Shown here in pieces: positions 35,566-48,407 of a stretch of DNA of 64,000 nt (within the stretch, counting starts at the first letter, position 1; each line of letters begins with the position of its first letter). Source of the stretch: Citrobacter gillenii. Its GTDB lineage: Bacteria; Pseudomonadota; Gammaproteobacteria; Enterobacterales; Enterobacteriaceae. The translations under genes and the position numbers were made by a program. The notes below the pieces were generated by a model. That model did no database searches. It was not told the origin of the DNA and saw only the letters and a program-made list of their open reading frames with translations. The DNA is taken from contig NZ_SUQN01000003.1 of the NCBI RefSeq assembly GCF_013337685.1, positions 124,001 to 188,000 on the forward strand. Direction: 5' to 3'.

Positions 35566-35620
35566 TACAACCAGATAAACCAGGCTATAATCATGCCGGG
35601 TTTTTTGATGGGTACGCAGC

Positions 35621-37972
35621 GTGGCGCAGGCAGGTTTTATTTTAACCCGGCACTGGCGGGATACCCCACAGGGGACAGAGGTTTCATTCTGGCTGGCAAC
35701 GGACGACGGGCCATTGCTGGTCACGCTTGCGCCGCAGGAGTCAGTTGCCTTCATCCCAACCAGCCAGGTTTCCCGCGTTACTTCACTATTACGCGCAGAA
35801 AACGGCTTTCGGCTGGCTCCGCTTAACCTGCAAGATTTTCATCGCCAGCCCGTTTCGGGGCTGTACTGCCAATCCCATCGCCAGTTGATGCGTCTTGAGA
35901 AGCTGCTACGCGAAAATAGCGTCACGGTCTATGAGGCCGACGTGCGTCCGCCGGAACGTTATCTGATGGAGCGCTTTATCACCTCCCCCGTTTGGGTGGA
36001 TGGCGATCGGTATAACGACACGCTGATCAACGCGCGGCTGAAGCCAAACCCGGACTATCGCCCCCCCTTAAAATGGCTATCGCTGGATATCGAAACCACG
36101 CGGCACGGCGAGCTTTACTGCATTGGTCTCGAAGGCTGCGGACAGCGTATTGTCTATATGCTCGGCCCGGCCAACGGTGATGCCTCACAGCTTGATTTTG
36201 AACTTGAATATGTGGCGAGCCGTCCGCAGTTGCTGGAAAAGCTCAACGCGTGGATAGCCCACCACGATCCTGATGTCATCATCGGCTGGAACGTCGTGCA
36301 GTTCGATTTACGTGTCCTGCAAAATCATGCCGAGCGTTACCGAATTCCCCTGCGTTTTGGCCGTGACAACAGCGAACTGGAATGGCGCGAGCACGGTTTC
36401 AAAAACGGCGTTTTTTTCGCCCAGGCCAAAGGCCGCCTGATCATTGACGGCATTGAGGCCCTCAAATCCGCGTTCTGGAACTTTTCCTCGTTTTCGCTGG
36501 AAACGGTGTCGCAGGAGCTACTGGGTGAAGGGAAATCAATTGATAATCCCTGGGACCGCATGGACGAAATTGACCGCCGATTCGCTCAGGATAAGCCCGC
36601 GCTTGCCACTTATAATCTCAAAGACTGTGAACTGGTCACGCGCATCTTTCATAAAACCGAGATCATGCCGTTTCTGTTGGAGCGCTCAACGGTCAACGGT
36701 CTGCCGGTCGACAGGCACGGTGGCTCGGTTGCGGCATTTGGTCATCTCTATCTTCCGCGCATGCACCGTGCCGGTTACGTTGCGCCAAATCTCGGGGAAG
36801 TCCCCCCCCATGCCAGCCCCGGCGGCTATGTGATGGACTCGCGTCCTGGTTTGTACGACTCGGTGCTGGTTCTGGATTACAAAAGCCTGTACCCGTCTAT
36901 CATCCGCACCTTTCTGATCGATCCGGTGGGACTTATCGAAGGTATGGCGCAGCCGGATCCTGAACACAGCACTGAAGGATTCCTTGGTGCCTGGTTTTCG
37001 CGCGAAAAACACTGCTTACCGGAAATAGTGACCCAGATCTGGCACGGGCGTGACGAAGCAAAACGCCAGGGAAATAAGCCGCTCTCGCAGGCGCTCAAAA
37101 TCATTATGAACGCCTTTTACGGCGTGCTCGGCACCACGGCATGTCGATTTTTCGATCCCAGACTGGCCTCGTCGATCACCATGCGCGGGCATGCGATCAT
37201 GCGCCAGACCAAAGCGCTGATTGAAGCGCAGGGTTATGACGTTATCTATGGCGATACCGACTCAACGTTTGTCTGGCTCAAAGGCGCACACGCGGAAGAG
37301 GATGCGGCAAGGATTGGTCGGGAGTTGGTCCATCATGTCAACACCTGGTGGGCGCAGTCGCTGCAACAACAAAACCTGACCAGCGCGCTCGAACTGGAGT
37401 TTGAAACCCATTTTCGCCGCTTTTTGATGCCGACCATTCGCGGCGCGGATACGGGCAGCAAGAAGCGCTACGCCGGACTCATTCAGGACGGGGACCAGCA
37501 GCGCATGGTCTTCAAAGGACTGGAAACCGTACGCACTGACTGGACACCGCTGGCACAACGGTTCCAGCAGGAACTCTATTTGCGGGTCTTTCGCCAGGAG
37601 CCGTATCAGGATTTTGTCAGGGAAACCATCGACCGCCTGATGGCCGGTGAACTGGACGATCAGCTGGTTTACCGTAAGCGCCTGCGCCGCCCGTTAAGCG
37701 AATACCAGCGTAATGTCCCGCCCCACGTTCGCGCCGCGCGGCTTGCCGATGAACAGAACGTCAAGCGAGGCCGTCCGCCGCAGTATCAAAACCGTGGCAC
37801 CATAAAATATGTCTGGACGATAAACGGCCCGGAACCTGTGGATTATCAGCTCTCTGCGCTGGATTATGAGCATTATCTCACACGCCAGATACAGCCGGTT
37901 GCCGAGGGAATTCTTCCCTTTGTTGATGATAACTTTGCTACACTACTCACAGGGCAACTGGGGTTATTTTGA
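35621..37972 (+). CDS. polB: PolB, DNA polymerase II
   Basis: SOS-induced family B DNA polymerase used in replication restart and translesion synthesis. The 783 residues start at GTG 35621, as in E. coli. The 3'-5' exonuclease motif [11 protein letters not shown] is near residue 153. Polymerase motifs [10 protein letters not shown] near 420, [12 protein letters not shown] near 493 and YGDTDSTF near 545 hold the catalytic aspartates. A LexA box lies upstream. Confidence 0.98.
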   Translation: MAQAGFILTRHWRDTPQGTEVSFWLATDDGPLLVTLAPQESVAFIPTSQVSRVTSLLRAENGFRLAPLNLQDFHRQPVSGLYCQSHRQLMRLEKLLRENSVTVYEADVRPPERYLMERFITSPVWVDGDRYNDTLINARLKPNPDYRPPLKWLSLDIETTRHGELYCIGLEGCGQRIVYMLGPANGDASQLDFELEYVASRPQLLEKLNAWIAHHDPDVIIGWNVVQFDLRVLQNHAERYRIPLRFGRDNSELEWREHGFKNGVFFAQAKGRLIIDGIEALKSAFWNFSSFSLETVSQELLGEGKSIDNPWDRMDEIDRRFAQDKPALATYNLKDCELVTRIFHKTEIMPFLLERSTVNGLPVDRHGGSVAAFGHLYLPRMHRAGYVAPNLGEVPPHASPGGYVMDSRPGLYDSVLVLDYKSLYPSIIRTFLIDPVGLIEGMAQPDPEHSTEGFLGAWFSREKHCLPEIVTQIWHGRDEAKRQGNKPLSQALKIIMNAFYGVLGTTACRFFDPRLASSITMRGHAIMRQTKALIEAQGYDVIYGDTDSTFVWLKGAHAEEDAARIGRELVHHVNTWWAQSLQQQNLTSALELEFETHFRRFLMPTIRGADTGSKKRYAGLIQDGDQQRMVFKGLETVRTDWTPLAQRFQQELYLRVFRQEPYQDFVRETIDRLMAGELDDQLVYRKRLRRPLSEYQRNVPPHVRAARLADEQNVKRGRPPQYQNRGTIKYVWTINGPEPVDYQLSALDYEHYLTRQIQPVAEGILPFVDDNFATLLTGQLGLF

Positions 37973-38147
37973 CGCGTGACGAAACCGTCGCCATCCAGTA
38001 CCATAGCGCCCTTTCCATTCCTGGACCCATTTAACACCACTACCACTGATTCACTAGCCTGGTAGCGGGGTCGTATGCTCTGAAAACTCGGGTTACCCGA
38101 TACATGACGAGTATTGCCTGCAATTAAAGATATAGAGCCGAACACAT

Positions 38148-41054
38148 ATGCCTTTTACACTTGGTCAACGCTGGATCAGCGATACAGAAAGCGAATTGGG
38201 ACTTGGTACCGTTGTCGCCATGGATGCGCGAACCGTCACCTTACTTTTCTCATCGACGGGTGAAAACCGTCTGTATGCGCGCAGTGACTGCCCTGTGACC
38301 CGCGTGATGTTCAATCCTGGTGATACGATCACTAGCCATGAAGGCTGGCAATTGCATGTCGATGAAGTAAAAGAAGAAAACGGACTGCTTGCCTATATCG
38401 GAACCCGCCTTGATACCGAAGAAACCGGCGTCGTGCTTCGCGAAGTCCTGCTCGACAGCAAGCTGGTGTTCAGCAAACCTCAGGATCGTCTGTTTGCTGG
38501 CCAAATCGACCGTATGGACCGCTTTGCGCTGCGCTATCGTGCGCGTAAATTTCAGAGCGAACAGTATCGTATGCCGTGGAGTGGTCTGCGCGGTCAGCGT
38601 ACCAGCCTGATCCCCCACCAGCTTAATATTGCCCATGATGTCGGTCGTCGCCATGCCCCTCGCGTTTTGCTCGCAGATGAAGTGGGCCTGGGAAAAACCA
38701 TTGAAGCCGGGATGATCCTGCATCAGCAACTGCTGTCCGGTGCCGCCGAACGCGTGCTGATCATCGTCCCTGAGACGTTACAGCACCAATGGCTGGTCGA
38801 AATGCTGCGCCGTTTCAACCTGCGCTTTGCGCTGTTTGATGATGAGCGCTATGCCGAAGCGCAGCACGATGCCTACAACCCGTTTGAAACCGAGCAGCTT
38901 GTCATCTGCTCTCTGGATTTTGCGCGTCGTAGCAAGCAGCGTCTGGAGCATTTGTGTGAAGCAGAATGGGATCTGTTGGTGGTCGATGAAGCTCATCACC
39001 TGGTGTGGAGCGAAGATGCGCCAAGCCGCGAGTATATGGCGATCGAACAACTGGCCGAGCGCGTACCGGGCATCTTGCTGCTGACCGCAACGCCGGAACA
39101 GCTGGGTATGGAAAGTCACTTTGCGCGTTTACGCCTGCTGGACCCAAGCCGTTTCCACGATTTCGAGCAGTTTGTTGAAGAGCAAAAAAATTACCGTCCG
39201 GTAGCCGATGCCGTCGCCATGCTGCTGGCAGGCAACAAACTGAGCAACAATGAGCTGAACATGCTCGGCGATCTGATTGGCGAGCAGGACATCGAGCCGC
39301 TGCTGCAAGCTGCTAACAGCGATCGTGAAGATGCCCAGAGCGCGCGGCAGGAACTGGTTTCCATGCTAATGGACCGCCATGGCACCAGCCGCGTACTGTT
39401 CCGTAACACCCGTAATGGGGTGAAAGGTTTCCCGAAACGCGAACTGCATACTATTAAGCTGCCGCTGCCGACCCAATACCAGACAGCAATCAAAGTCTCC
39501 GGCATTATGGGCGCACGTAAAAGCGCAGAAGAGCGCGCCCGCGACATGCTCTATCCGGAGCAGATTTATCAGGAGTTCGAAGGCGATACCGGCACCTGGT
39601 GGAACTTCGACCCACGCGTTGAATGGTTGATGGGCTACCTGACCAGTCATCGTTCGCAGAAAGTACTGGTTATCTGTGCGAAAGCGACCACCGCGTTGCA
39701 GCTGGAGCAGGTGCTGCGCGAGCGTGAAGGCATTCGCGCTGCCGTATTCCATGAGGGTATGTCGATCATCGAACGTGACCGTGCTGCCGCCTGGTTTAGC
39801 GAAGAGGACAGCGGTGCGCAGGTGATGCTGTGCTCGGAGATCGGCTCTGAAGGCCGTAACTTCCAGTTCGCCAGTAACCTGGTGATGTTTGACCTGCCGT
39901 TTAACCCGGATCTGCTGGAACAACGTATTGGACGTCTGGACCGTATTGGTCAAGCGCACGATATTCAGATCCACGTCCCGTACCTGGAAAAAACCGCCCA
40001 GTCCGTGCTGGTGCGCTGGTACCACGAAGGTCTGGATGCGTTTGAGCATACCTGTCCGACCGGGCGTACGATTTATGATACGGTCTATAACAACCTGATT
40101 GGTTATCTGGCAGAGCCGGAAAACAACGAAGGATTTGATGATCTGATCAAAGCCTGCCGTGAACAGCATGACGCACTGAAAGCGCAGCTGGAACAAGGGC
40201 GCGACCGTCTACTCGAGATTCACTCCAACGGCGGCGAAAAAGCGCTGGCGCTGGCTGAGAGCATTGAGGAGCAGGATGACGACACCAGCCTGATCGCCTT
40301 CGCCATGAACCTGTTTGATATCGTCGGTATTAATCAGGACGATCGCGGGGACAACTTAATTGTGCTAACGCCGTCCGATCATATGCTGGTCCCGGATTTT
40401 CCGGGGTTGCCTGAAGACGGCTGCACCATTACCTTTGAGCGAGATATTGCACTGTCGCGTGAAGACGCCCAGTTTATCACCTGGGAGCATCCGCTGATCC
40501 GTAACGGTCTGGATCTTATCCTGTCTGGTGATACCGGCAGCAGCACCATATCTCTGTTGAAAAACAAAGCATTGCCGGTTGGTACCCTGCTGGTTGAACT
40601 GGTGTACGTGGTCGAAGCGCAGGCACCGAAGCAACTGCAGCTCAACCGCTTCCTGCCACCGACGCCGGTGCGCATGTTGCTGGATAAAAACGGTAACAAC
40701 CTCGCCGCTCAGGTGGAGTTTGAAACCTTTAACCGCCAGCTCAGTGCCGTTAATCGCCATACCGGTAGCAAGCTGGTCAACGCCGTGCAGCAAGATGTCC
40801 ATGCGATTCTGCAGTTGGGTGAAGCGCAGGTTGAGCAATCTGCCCGCGCGCTGATCGACGCCGCGCGTAAAGAAGCGGATGAGAAGCTGTCTGCAGAACT
40901 GTCGCGTCTGGAAGCGCTGCGCGCCGTTAACCCGAACATCCGTGATGACGAACTTGCCGCGATTGAAAGCAACCGTCAACAGGTGATGGAAAGCCTGGAT
41001 CAGGCCGGCTGGCGTCTGGATGCCTTACGCCTGATCGTCGTGACGCATCAGTAA
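38148..41054 (+). CDS. rapA: RapA (HepA), RNA polymerase recycling ATPase
   Basis: Swi2/Snf2-type ATPase that binds RNA polymerase and helps release and recycle it. The 968 residues begin with Tudor-like N-terminal domains, then Walker [19 protein letters not shown] near 172-189, the DEAHH box near 280, and helicase motif VI in [14 protein letters not shown] near 592. A long C-terminal spacer and effector region follows. rluA starts 11 nt downstream. Confidence 0.98.
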   Translation: MPFTLGQRWISDTESELGLGTVVAMDARTVTLLFSSTGENRLYARSDCPVTRVMFNPGDTITSHEGWQLHVDEVKEENGLLAYIGTRLDTEETGVVLREVLLDSKLVFSKPQDRLFAGQIDRMDRFALRYRARKFQSEQYRMPWSGLRGQRTSLIPHQLNIAHDVGRRHAPRVLLADEVGLGKTIEAGMILHQQLLSGAAERVLIIVPETLQHQWLVEMLRRFNLRFALFDDERYAEAQHDAYNPFETEQLVICSLDFARRSKQRLEHLCEAEWDLLVVDEAHHLVWSEDAPSREYMAIEQLAERVPGILLLTATPEQLGMESHFARLRLLDPSRFHDFEQFVEEQKNYRPVADAVAMLLAGNKLSNNELNMLGDLIGEQDIEPLLQAANSDREDAQSARQELVSMLMDRHGTSRVLFRNTRNGVKGFPKRELHTIKLPLPTQYQTAIKVSGIMGARKSAEERARDMLYPEQIYQEFEGDTGTWWNFDPRVEWLMGYLTSHRSQKVLVICAKATTALQLEQVLREREGIRAAVFHEGMSIIERDRAAAWFSEEDSGAQVMLCSEIGSEGRNFQFASNLVMFDLPFNPDLLEQRIGRLDRIGQAHDIQIHVPYLEKTAQSVLVRWYHEGLDAFEHTCPTGRTIYDTVYNNLIGYLAEPENNEGFDDLIKACREQHDALKAQLEQGRDRLLEIHSNGGEKALALAESIEEQDDDTSLIAFAMNLFDIVGINQDDRGDNLIVLTPSDHMLVPDFPGLPEDGCTITFERDIALSREDAQFITWEHPLIRNGLDLILSGDTGSSTISLLKNKALPVGTLLVELVYVVEAQAPKQLQLNRFLPPTPVRMLLDKNGNNLAAQVEFETFNRQLSAVNRHTGSKLVNAVQQDVHAILQLGEAQVEQSARALIDAARKEADEKLSAELSRLEALRAVNPNIRDDELAAIESNRQQVMESLDQAGWRLDALRLIVVTHQ

Positions 41055-41065
41055 CGGAGCCATAC

Positions 41066-41725
41066 ATGGGGATGGAAAACTACAATCCGCCGCAGGAACC
41101 CTGGCTGGTTATCCTGTATCAGGATGAACACATTATGGTGGTCAACAAGCCGAGCGGCTTGTTGTCCGTGCCGGGTCGCCTTGAAGAGCACAAAGACAGC
41201 GTGATGACGCGTATTCAACGCGACTATCCACTGGCAGAATCAGTGCATCGCCTGGACATGGCCACCAGCGGCGTGATTGTAGTGGCGCTGACCAAAGCGG
41301 CAGAGCGCGAGCTAAAGCGTCAATTTCGCGAGCGCGAACCGAAGAAGCAATATGTCGCACGCGTGTGGGGGCATCCCTCACCCGCCGAGGGACTGGTGGA
41401 TTTACCGCTGATTTGCGACTGGCCGAACCGACCAAAACAGAAAGTCTGTTATGAGACGGGCAAAGCCGCGCAGACTGAGTATGAAGTAGTGGAATTCGCG
41501 GCGGATAATACCGCGCGGGTGGTGCTGAAACCCATTACCGGGCGTTCTCATCAGCTACGCGTGCATATGCTGGCGTTAGGGCATCCGATTCTGGGTGACC
41601 GCTTCTATGCCCCGCCGGAGGCCCTGGCGTTAGCGCCACGCCTGCTGCTGCATGCCGAGATGCTCACCATTACTCATCCCGAGTACGGCAATAGTATGAC
41701 CTTTAAAGTCCCGGCAGATTTTTAA
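41066..41725 (+). CDS. rluA: RluA, dual 23S rRNA/tRNA pseudouridine synthase
   Basis: Makes pseudouridine 746 in 23S rRNA and 32 in several tRNAs. The 219-residue protein has the catalytic aspartate in the signature VHRLDMATSG near 62-71, and KPITGRSHQLRVH near 155, both typical of the RluA family. It probably shares a transcript with rapA, and REP elements follow it. Confidence 0.97.
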   Translation: MGMENYNPPQEPWLVILYQDEHIMVVNKPSGLLSVPGRLEEHKDSVMTRIQRDYPLAESVHRLDMATSGVIVVALTKAAERELKRQFREREPKKQYVARVWGHPSPAEGLVDLPLICDWPNRPKQKVCYETGKAAQTEYEVVEFAADNTARVVLKPITGRSHQLRVHMLALGHPILGDRFYAPPEALALAPRLLLHAEMLTITHPEYGNSMTFKVPADF

Positions 41726-41740
41726 ATTTTGTGCTGCTCT

Positions 41741-41816
41741 GTGCCGGGGGCGCTACGCTTGCCCGGCCTACATTCTTCAACGTAGGCCGGATAAGGCGCT
41801 AGCCGCCATCCGGCAA
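41741..41816. repeat. REP pair between rluA and djlA
   Basis: Facing REP units (GTGCCGGGGGCGCTACGC to GCCCGGCCTAC, then CGTAGGCCGGATAAGGCGC to CGCCATCCGGCA) sit between the convergent genes. Confidence 0.88.
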
Positions 41817-41829
41817 CTTATTCTGCCGC

Positions 41830-42642
41830 TTACTTGAAGCCTTTCTGTTCTTTAATTAACTCATAGGCCTTTTGAATTTCCTGCGCTTTCTGCTTGGCCA
41901 TTTCCATCATCTCCGGCGGCAGTCCTTTCGCGACCAGCTTGTCGGGATGGTGCTCGCTCATCAGTTTACGATAAGCGCGCTTAATAGTAGTGGCATCGTC
42001 GGTCGCTTTAACACCCAGCACATTACACGCATCTTCCAGCGTCGGGCCACGCTGCGCCTGCTGCCAGCCACCGCCAGACTGTTGCTGATATCCACCACCA
42101 AACTGCGCACCACCCTGCATCATGCGCAGATACTGATCAAATTGCGCGCGCGAGATCCCCAGCTCTTCAGCAATCACATACAGCACTTCACGTTCGTTAG
42201 GATGCAGCGACCCGTCCGCAAACGCCGCCTGGATCTGGATCTCCAGAAACATACGGATCAGGTCGAAGCGGCCAAAACAGACACTGCGAAACTGGCGCAT
42301 TTTTTCACGTAATGGGTAATTGTCTGATTTTCCCACCCGGAAGGCATGCTGCGCAGCGGTTCGTGAGTCACCGTGTAAATTCATCCGGTCCATCAGTTGG
42401 CTGGCGATATGAATATCGGCTTCCGTGACACGTCCTTTTGATTTGGTCAGGTGTCCCATCACCTCAAAGGTAGTGGCAAAAAACAGCGCCTGACGTTCAC
42501 GTTGATTGGCAAACCACGCCATTTTGCGCATGCGGGCTTTGTCGAACATATGACCCACAAGCAGGCCTAAAACCACGCCCCAGAAGCCGCCGCCCATCAT
42601 TAAGGCCACGGCGACACCAATAATCTTTCCCCAATACTGCAT
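41830..42642 (-). CDS. djlA: DjlA, membrane-anchored DnaK co-chaperone
   Basis: Inner membrane J-domain protein that works with DnaK and influences Rcs signalling. The 270 residues have one N-terminal membrane segment (about 7-30, glycine-rich), a central TerB-like helical domain (about 55-180), a glutamine/glycine-rich linker and a C-terminal J domain (about 205-270) with HHPDK near 233. It is divergent from lptD. Confidence 0.97.
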   Translation of the reverse strand: MQYWGKIIGVAVALMMGGGFWGVVLGLLVGHMFDKARMRKMAWFANQRERQALFFATTFEVMGHLTKSKGRVTEADIHIASQLMDRMNLHGDSRTAAQHAFRVGKSDNYPLREKMRQFRSVCFGRFDLIRMFLEIQIQAAFADGSLHPNEREVLYVIAEELGISRAQFDQYLRMMQGGAQFGGGYQQQSGGGWQQAQRGPTLEDACNVLGVKATDDATTIKRAYRKLMSEHHPDKLVAKGLPPEMMEMAKQKAQEIQKAYELIKEQKGFK

Positions 42643-42897
42643 AGACTCCCCAAATCTTTACGCTGCCAGCCGGGCTATGTACCACAATATAAGGTGCTTT
42701 TACCGTTTTACGGCAGCGGTCAATTGTGGGACATCGCCTATAATTTGCATTATCATACCTGTCATTCAATGCCGTGCCTAACACCACGGATGCCTAAATG
42801 GGCAGGATTAACACTAGCGCAGTGAAGATGAGATAAGTTAGGCTGTGACCGTTTGTCACGCGCGACGCTACTGATGATGGAACAATAAATACAACGT

Positions 42898-45258
42898 ATG
42901 AAAAAACGTATTCCCACTCTTCTGGCCACCATGATTGCCAGCGCCCTTTATAGTCAACAGGGTCTGGCAGCCGATCTCGCCTCACAGTGCATGTTAGGCG
43001 TGCCAAGCTATAACCGTCCTCTGGTGCAGGGCGAGACCAATGAATTACCTGTTACCATCAATGCCGATCACGCGAAAGGGAATTACCCGGATGACGCCGT
43101 GTTTACTGGCAACGTGGATATCGCACAGGGTAACAGCCGCCTGCAGGCTGACGAAGTGCAGTTGCACCAGAAGCAGGCCGAGGGTCTGCCGGAGCCGGTC
43201 CGTACCGTCGATGCGCTGGGTAACGTCCATTATGATGACAATCAGGTCATTCTGAAGGGGCCGAAGGGTTGGTCAAATCTGAATACCAAAGATACCAACA
43301 TCTGGGAAGGTGACTATCAGATGGTCGGTCGTCAGGGACGCGGTAAAGCCGACCTGATGAAACAGCGTGGTGAAAACCGCTACACCATTCTGGAAAACGG
43401 GAGCTTCACTTCCTGTCTACCGGGTTCCAATACCTGGAGCGTTGTCGGTAGCGAAGTGATCCACGATCGCGAAGAACAGGTCGCGGAAATCTGGAACGCC
43501 CGCTTTAAACTGGGTCCGGTTCCGGTCTTTTACAGCCCGTATATGCAGCTGCCCGTCGGCGATAAACGCCGCTCCGGTTTCTTAATCCCGAACGCAAAAT
43601 ACTCCAGCAATAACTATTTTGAGTTCTACCTGCCGTATTACTGGAACATCGCGCCCAATATGGACGCCACCATCACGCCGCATTACATGCACCGTCGTGG
43701 CGGCGTGATGTGGGAGAACGAATTCCGCTACCTCAGCCAGGCCGGCACCGGTTTGATGGAGTTCGACTATTTGAACTCCGATAAAGTCTACGACGATGAA
43801 CATCCGAAGGATGACAACTCACGCCGCTGGTTGTTCTACTGGCAACACGCTGGTGTGATGGACCAGGTATGGCGCTTCAATGTCGACTACACCAAGGTTA
43901 GCGACACCAGCTACTTTAATGATTTTGATAATAAATACGGGTCCAGCACCGACGGCTACGCCACGCAGAAATTCAGCGTCGGCTATGCGGTGCAAAACTT
44001 TGATGCGACAATATCGACTAAGCAGTTCCAGGTCTTTGATGCGGCAAATAGCAACAGTTACTCTGCGCAACCACAGTTAGACGTCAACTACTATCAGAAT
44101 GACGTCGGACCGTTCGATACCCGAATTTATGGGCAGGCAGTACATTTCGTCAATACGAATGACAACATGCCGGAAGCGACGCGCGTTCACCTTGAGCCGA
44201 CCATCAATCTGCCGCTATCGAACAATTGGGGAAGCATCAACACTGAAGCGAAGCTGCTGGCGACGCACTACCAGCAGACAAATGTGGATTGGTACAATAA
44301 TAATCCTGCGAATGTGAACAAGCTGGATGAGTCAGCCGATCGCGTGATGCCGCAGTTCAAAATCGACGGCAAGATGGTCTTTGAACGCGATATGCAAATG
44401 CTGGCACCTGGCTATACCCAGACACTGGAGCCGCGTGCGCAGTATTTGTACGTGCCGTATCGCGACCAAAGCCATATCTATAACTATGACTCCTCTCTGC
44501 TGCAAGCTGACTACAGCGGCCTGTTCCGCGACCGCACCTATGGTGGTCTTGACCGTATTGCCTCTGCCAACCAGGTGACGACCGGGGTCACATCTCGCGT
44601 ATATGATGACGCTGCCGTTGAACGTTTTAACATTTCTGTGGGTCAAATCTACTATTTCACCGAGTCTCGCACCGGCGATGACAACATTAAATGGGAGAAT
44701 GATGACCAAACCGGCTCACTGGTATGGGCAGGCGATACCTACTGGCGTATCTCCGATCGCTGGGGTTTACGCAGCGGGATCCAGTACGATACCCGTCTGG
44801 ATAGTGTCGCCACCAGCAGCAGCAGCATCGAATACCGTCGCGACGAAAACCGTATGCTGCAGTTGAACTACCGTTATGCCAGCTCGGAATATATTCAAGC
44901 TACCCTGCCGTCGTACTACTCTACGGCAGATCAGTATAAGAACGGGATTTCTCAGGTAGGTGCAGTGGCCAGCCTGCCGATTGCTGACCGTTGGTCAATT
45001 GTCGGGGCGTACTACTTCGATACCAATGTGAACAAAGCAGCAGACTCCATGCTGGGCGTACAGTACAACTCCTGCTGTTATGCCATTCGCTTTGGCTACG
45101 AGCGTAAGCTGAACGGTTGGGATGATACGCAAAAACACGCGATTTATGACAACACGATCGGCTTTAACATCGAACTGCGCGGTCTGAGCTCTAACTATGG
45201 TCTCGGCACCAACCAAATGTTGCGTTCGAACATTTTGCCGTATCAAAGCGCTTTATGA
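42898..45258 (+). CDS. lptD: LptD, LPS-assembly outer membrane protein
   Basis: Beta-barrel that inserts lipopolysaccharide into the outer leaflet together with LptE. The 786 residues have a signal peptide (1-24, ending GLA), an N-terminal LptA-like jellyroll domain (about 35-200) and a C-terminal 26-strand barrel. The disulfide cysteines are present: QCMLG near 31, TSCLPG near 173 and the pair in [13 protein letters not shown] near 726. It leads the lptD-surA-pdxA-rsmA-apaGH run. Confidence 0.98.
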   Translation: MKKRIPTLLATMIASALYSQQGLAADLASQCMLGVPSYNRPLVQGETNELPVTINADHAKGNYPDDAVFTGNVDIAQGNSRLQADEVQLHQKQAEGLPEPVRTVDALGNVHYDDNQVILKGPKGWSNLNTKDTNIWEGDYQMVGRQGRGKADLMKQRGENRYTILENGSFTSCLPGSNTWSVVGSEVIHDREEQVAEIWNARFKLGPVPVFYSPYMQLPVGDKRRSGFLIPNAKYSSNNYFEFYLPYYWNIAPNMDATITPHYMHRRGGVMWENEFRYLSQAGTGLMEFDYLNSDKVYDDEHPKDDNSRRWLFYWQHAGVMDQVWRFNVDYTKVSDTSYFNDFDNKYGSSTDGYATQKFSVGYAVQNFDATISTKQFQVFDAANSNSYSAQPQLDVNYYQNDVGPFDTRIYGQAVHFVNTNDNMPEATRVHLEPTINLPLSNNWGSINTEAKLLATHYQQTNVDWYNNNPANVNKLDESADRVMPQFKIDGKMVFERDMQMLAPGYTQTLEPRAQYLYVPYRDQSHIYNYDSSLLQADYSGLFRDRTYGGLDRIASANQVTTGVTSRVYDDAAVERFNISVGQIYYFTESRTGDDNIKWENDDQTGSLVWAGDTYWRISDRWGLRSGIQYDTRLDSVATSSSSIEYRRDENRMLQLNYRYASSEYIQATLPSYYSTADQYKNGISQVGAVASLPIADRWSIVGAYYFDTNVNKAADSMLGVQYNSCCYAIRFGYERKLNGWDDTQKHAIYDNTIGFNIELRGLSSNYGLGTNQMLRSNILPYQSAL

Positions 45259-45312
45259 TCTGATTGATTTAAAACGTAATCCGCATTGCGGTTAATTAAT
45301 AATGGAAAAAGT

Positions 45313-46599
45313 ATGAAGAACTGGAAAACGCTGCTTCTCGGTATCGCCATGGTCGCGAATACCAGTTTCGCTGCCCCACAGGTAGTCGATAAAGTCGCAG
45401 CCGTCGTCAATAACGGTGTCGTTCTGGAAAGCGACGTTGATGGCTTAATGCAGTCAGTAAAACTTAATGCGGGTCAGGCGGGTCAGCAATTACCCGACGA
45501 CGCAACGCTGCGCCATCAGATCCTCGAACGTTTGATCATGGATCAAATCGTTCTGCAGATGGGTCAGAAGATGGGGGTGAAAATCACTGATGAGCAGTTG
45601 GATCAGGCCATCGCCAACATCGCTAAGCAGAACAATATGACGCTGGACCAGATGCGCAGTCGTCTGGCCCACGATGGTCTGAGCTATTCGACCTATCGTA
45701 ACCAGATCCGTAAAGAGATGACCATCTCTGAAGTGCGTAACAATGAAGTTCGCCGTCGCGTCACCATTCTGCCGCAGGAAGTGGATGCTCTGGCTCAGCA
45801 GGTTGGCAATCAAAATGATGCCAGCACTGAGCTGAACCTGAGCCACATTCTGATTCCGTTACCGGAAAACCCATCCTCCGACCAGGTTAATGAAGCAGAA
45901 AGCCAGGCGCGTGCTGTCGTCGAAGAAGCGCGTAACGGTAGCGATTTCGGTAAACTGGCGATCACCTATTCCGCAGACCAGCAGGCGCTGAAAGGCGGCC
46001 AGATGGGATGGGGACGTATTCAGGAACTGCCGGGCATCTTTGCACAGGCACTAAGCACTGCGAAAAAAGGCGATATCATCGGCCCGATTCGTTCAGGTGT
46101 CGGCTTCCACATTCTGAAAGTCAACGATATGCGTGGCCAGAGCCAGAGCATCTCCGTAACGGAAGTTCATGCCCGCCATATCCTGCTGAAACCGTCTCCG
46201 ATCATGACCGATCAGCAGGCGCGTCTGAAACTGGAGCAAATCGCGGCTGATATTAAGAGCGGTAAAACGACCTTTGCCGCCGCGGCTAAAGAGTTCTCTC
46301 AGGATCCTGGCTCTGCAAACCAGGGCGGCGATCTGGGTTGGGCGGCAGCGGATATTTTCGATCCGGCCTTCCGCGATGCGCTGACCCGACTGAACAAAGG
46401 TCAGATGAGCGCTCCGGTGCACTCCTCTTTTGGCTGGCACCTGATCGAACTGCTGGACACGCGTAACGTTGATAAAACTGACGCCGCGCAGAAAGACAGA
46501 GCCTACCGCATGCTAATGAACCGTAAGTTCTCAGAAGAAGCGGCGACCTGGATGCAAGAACAGCGTGCCAGCGCGTACGTTAAAATTCTGAGCAACTAA
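45313..46599 (+). CDS. surA: SurA, periplasmic chaperone/PPIase
   Basis: Periplasmic chaperone for outer membrane proteins, including LptD, encoded next door. From the ATG at 45313 (428 residues, [13 protein letters not shown]) a signal peptide of 20 residues ends SFA. Then come the N-terminal chaperone region and two parvulin domains, with [11 protein letters not shown] near 174 and [11 protein letters not shown] near 283. Nine upstream in-frame codons are unsupported. Its stop overlaps the pdxA start by one base (TAATG). Confidence 0.97.
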   Translation: MKNWKTLLLGIAMVANTSFAAPQVVDKVAAVVNNGVVLESDVDGLMQSVKLNAGQAGQQLPDDATLRHQILERLIMDQIVLQMGQKMGVKITDEQLDQAIANIAKQNNMTLDQMRSRLAHDGLSYSTYRNQIRKEMTISEVRNNEVRRRVTILPQEVDALAQQVGNQNDASTELNLSHILIPLPENPSSDQVNEAESQARAVVEEARNGSDFGKLAITYSADQQALKGGQMGWGRIQELPGIFAQALSTAKKGDIIGPIRSGVGFHILKVNDMRGQSQSISVTEVHARHILLKPSPIMTDQQARLKLEQIAADIKSGKTTFAAAAKEFSQDPGSANQGGDLGWAAADIFDPAFRDALTRLNKGQMSAPVHSSFGWHLIELLDTRNVDKTDAAQKDRAYRMLMNRKFSEEAATWMQEQRASAYVKILSN

Positions 46600-47591
46600 T
46601 GGTCCGTACTCAACGCGTTGTCATCACTCCCGGCGAACCCGCCGGGATTGGTCCGGACCTGGTGGTCCAGCTTGCGCAGCGTGAGTGGCCGGTTGAACTC
46701 GTCGTCTGCGCCGATGCCGCATTACTTTCGAACCGAGCAGCTATGCTCGGTTTACCGCTTTCGCTCCTCCCCTACTCTCCTGATATCCCAGCCAAACCAC
46801 AAGCAGCGGGCACATTGACGCTGTTACCGATTGCGCTGCGGGCCCCTGTCATTGCGGGGCAACTGGCGGTAGAGAATGGACCGTATGTGGTTGATACGCT
46901 GGCTCGCGCATGCGACGGTTGCTTACACGGTGAATTCGCCGCGCTGATTACTGGCCCGGTTCACAAGGGCGTGATCAACGATGCCGGCGTGCCGTTTACC
47001 GGACACACTGAGTACTTTGAAGAACGCTCGCAGGCGAAAAAAGTCGTGATGATGCTGGCGACCGAGGAGCTGCGCGTTGCCCTGGCAACCACGCACCTGC
47101 CGCTCAGAGACGTTGCCGATGCCATTACGCCCACACTACTGCGGGAAGTGATCGGCATTCTGCACCATGATTTACGCACCAAGTTTGGCCTGAACGATCC
47201 GCAGATTTTGGTCTGCGGCCTGAACCCACATGCGGGGGAAGGCGGTCATATGGGGACGGAAGAGATCGATACGCTCATTCCAGTACTGGATGAAATGCGT
47301 GGTCAGGGAATGAAATTACGCGGTCCACTGCCCGCAGATACCCTGTTTCAACCTAAATATCTCGATAGCGCGGATGCCGTGCTGGCAATGTACCACGATC
47401 AGGGTCTCCCCGTGCTAAAATACCAGGGATTTGGTCGCGGTGTGAATATCACACTGGGCCTGCCCTTTATTCGCACATCCGTTGATCACGGCACCGCACT
47501 CGAACTTGCGGGTCGTGGGCAAGCAGATGTCGGCAGTTTTATTACGGCGCTTAACCTCGCCATCAAAATGATTGTTAATACTAATGAATAA
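46599..47591 (+). CDS. pdxA: PdxA, 4-hydroxythreonine-4-phosphate dehydrogenase
   Basis: NAD-dependent, metal-requiring dehydrogenase of the pyridoxal phosphate pathway. The 330 residues include [11 protein letters not shown] near 11, [13 protein letters not shown] near 112, GHTEYFEER near 135 and the metal-site histidine region [16 protein letters not shown] near 263. It is translationally coupled to surA and overlaps rsmA by 8 nt. Confidence 0.98.
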   Translation: MVRTQRVVITPGEPAGIGPDLVVQLAQREWPVELVVCADAALLSNRAAMLGLPLSLLPYSPDIPAKPQAAGTLTLLPIALRAPVIAGQLAVENGPYVVDTLARACDGCLHGEFAALITGPVHKGVINDAGVPFTGHTEYFEERSQAKKVVMMLATEELRVALATTHLPLRDVADAITPTLLREVIGILHHDLRTKFGLNDPQILVCGLNPHAGEGGHMGTEEIDTLIPVLDEMRGQGMKLRGPLPADTLFQPKYLDSADAVLAMYHDQGLPVLKYQGFGRGVNITLGLPFIRTSVDHGTALELAGRGQADVGSFITALNLAIKMIVNTNE

Positions 47592-48405
47592 TCGAGTCCA
47601 TCAGGGCCATTTAGCCCGTAAACGTTTCGGGCAAAACTTCCTCAACGATCAGTTTGTGATCGAAAGTATTGTCTCTGCGATCAACCCGCAAAAGGGTCAG
47701 GCCATGGTCGAAATCGGTCCGGGCCTTGCGGCATTAACCGAGCCGGTAGGTGAACGTCTGGACAAGCTCACGGTCATTGAACTGGACCGCGATCTGGCCG
47801 CACGCCTGCAAACGCACCCGTTTTTAGGGCCGAAGCTGACTATCTATCAGCAAGATGCTATGACCATGGACTTCGGCGAGTTGTCGCAAACCCTGGGTCA
47901 GCCGCTGCGCGTATTTGGTAACCTGCCATACAACATCTCCACGCCGCTGATGTTCCATCTTTTTACCTATACTGATGCCATTGCCGACATGCATTTCATG
48001 TTGCAAAAAGAAGTGGTCAACCGTCTGGTTGCAGGGCCAAACAGTAAAGCGTATGGTCGACTAACCGTTATGGCACAATATTACTGCCAGGTGATCCCGG
48101 TACTTGAAGTACCGCCATCCGCGTTCACGCCTGCGCCTAAAGTTGATTCCGCCGTTGTACGCCTGGTCCCTCACGCGACGATGCCGTACCCGGTCAAAGA
48201 CGTTCGCGTCCTGAGCCGCATTACGACCGAAGCGTTTAACCAGCGCCGTAAAACGGTACGTAACAGCCTCGGTAATCTGTTCAGCGTTGAAGTGCTGACG
48301 GAACTGGGTGTTGATCCGGCGCTGCGAGCGGAAAATATCTCTGTCGCCCAATACTGCCGGATGGCTAACTATCTGTCAGAAAAAGCGTCATCGAAGGAGA
48401 GTTAA
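47584..48405 (+). CDS. rsmA: RsmA (KsgA), 16S rRNA dimethyladenosine transferase
   Basis: SAM-dependent enzyme that dimethylates two adjacent adenosines near the 3' end of 16S rRNA, late in 30S assembly. From the ATG at 47584 it has 273 residues; four upstream codons are inside pdxA and unneeded. The SAM motif [13 protein letters not shown] is near 42 and the catalytic NLPYNIS near 113. apaG follows after 2 nt. Confidence 0.98.
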   Translation: MNNRVHQGHLARKRFGQNFLNDQFVIESIVSAINPQKGQAMVEIGPGLAALTEPVGERLDKLTVIELDRDLAARLQTHPFLGPKLTIYQQDAMTMDFGELSQTLGQPLRVFGNLPYNISTPLMFHLFTYTDAIADMHFMLQKEVVNRLVAGPNSKAYGRLTVMAQYYCQVIPVLEVPPSAFTPAPKVDSAVVRLVPHATMPYPVKDVRVLSRITTEAFNQRRKTVRNSLGNLFSVEVLTELGVDPALRAENISVAQYCRMANYLSEKASSKES

Positions 48406-48407
48406 GC

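Noticed and set aside
42739-42744. TATAAT between djlA and lptD as an lptD promoter
   Set aside because: The hexamer is perfect but no acceptable -35 lies 16-18 bp upstream, and sigma E control known for lptD could not be placed.
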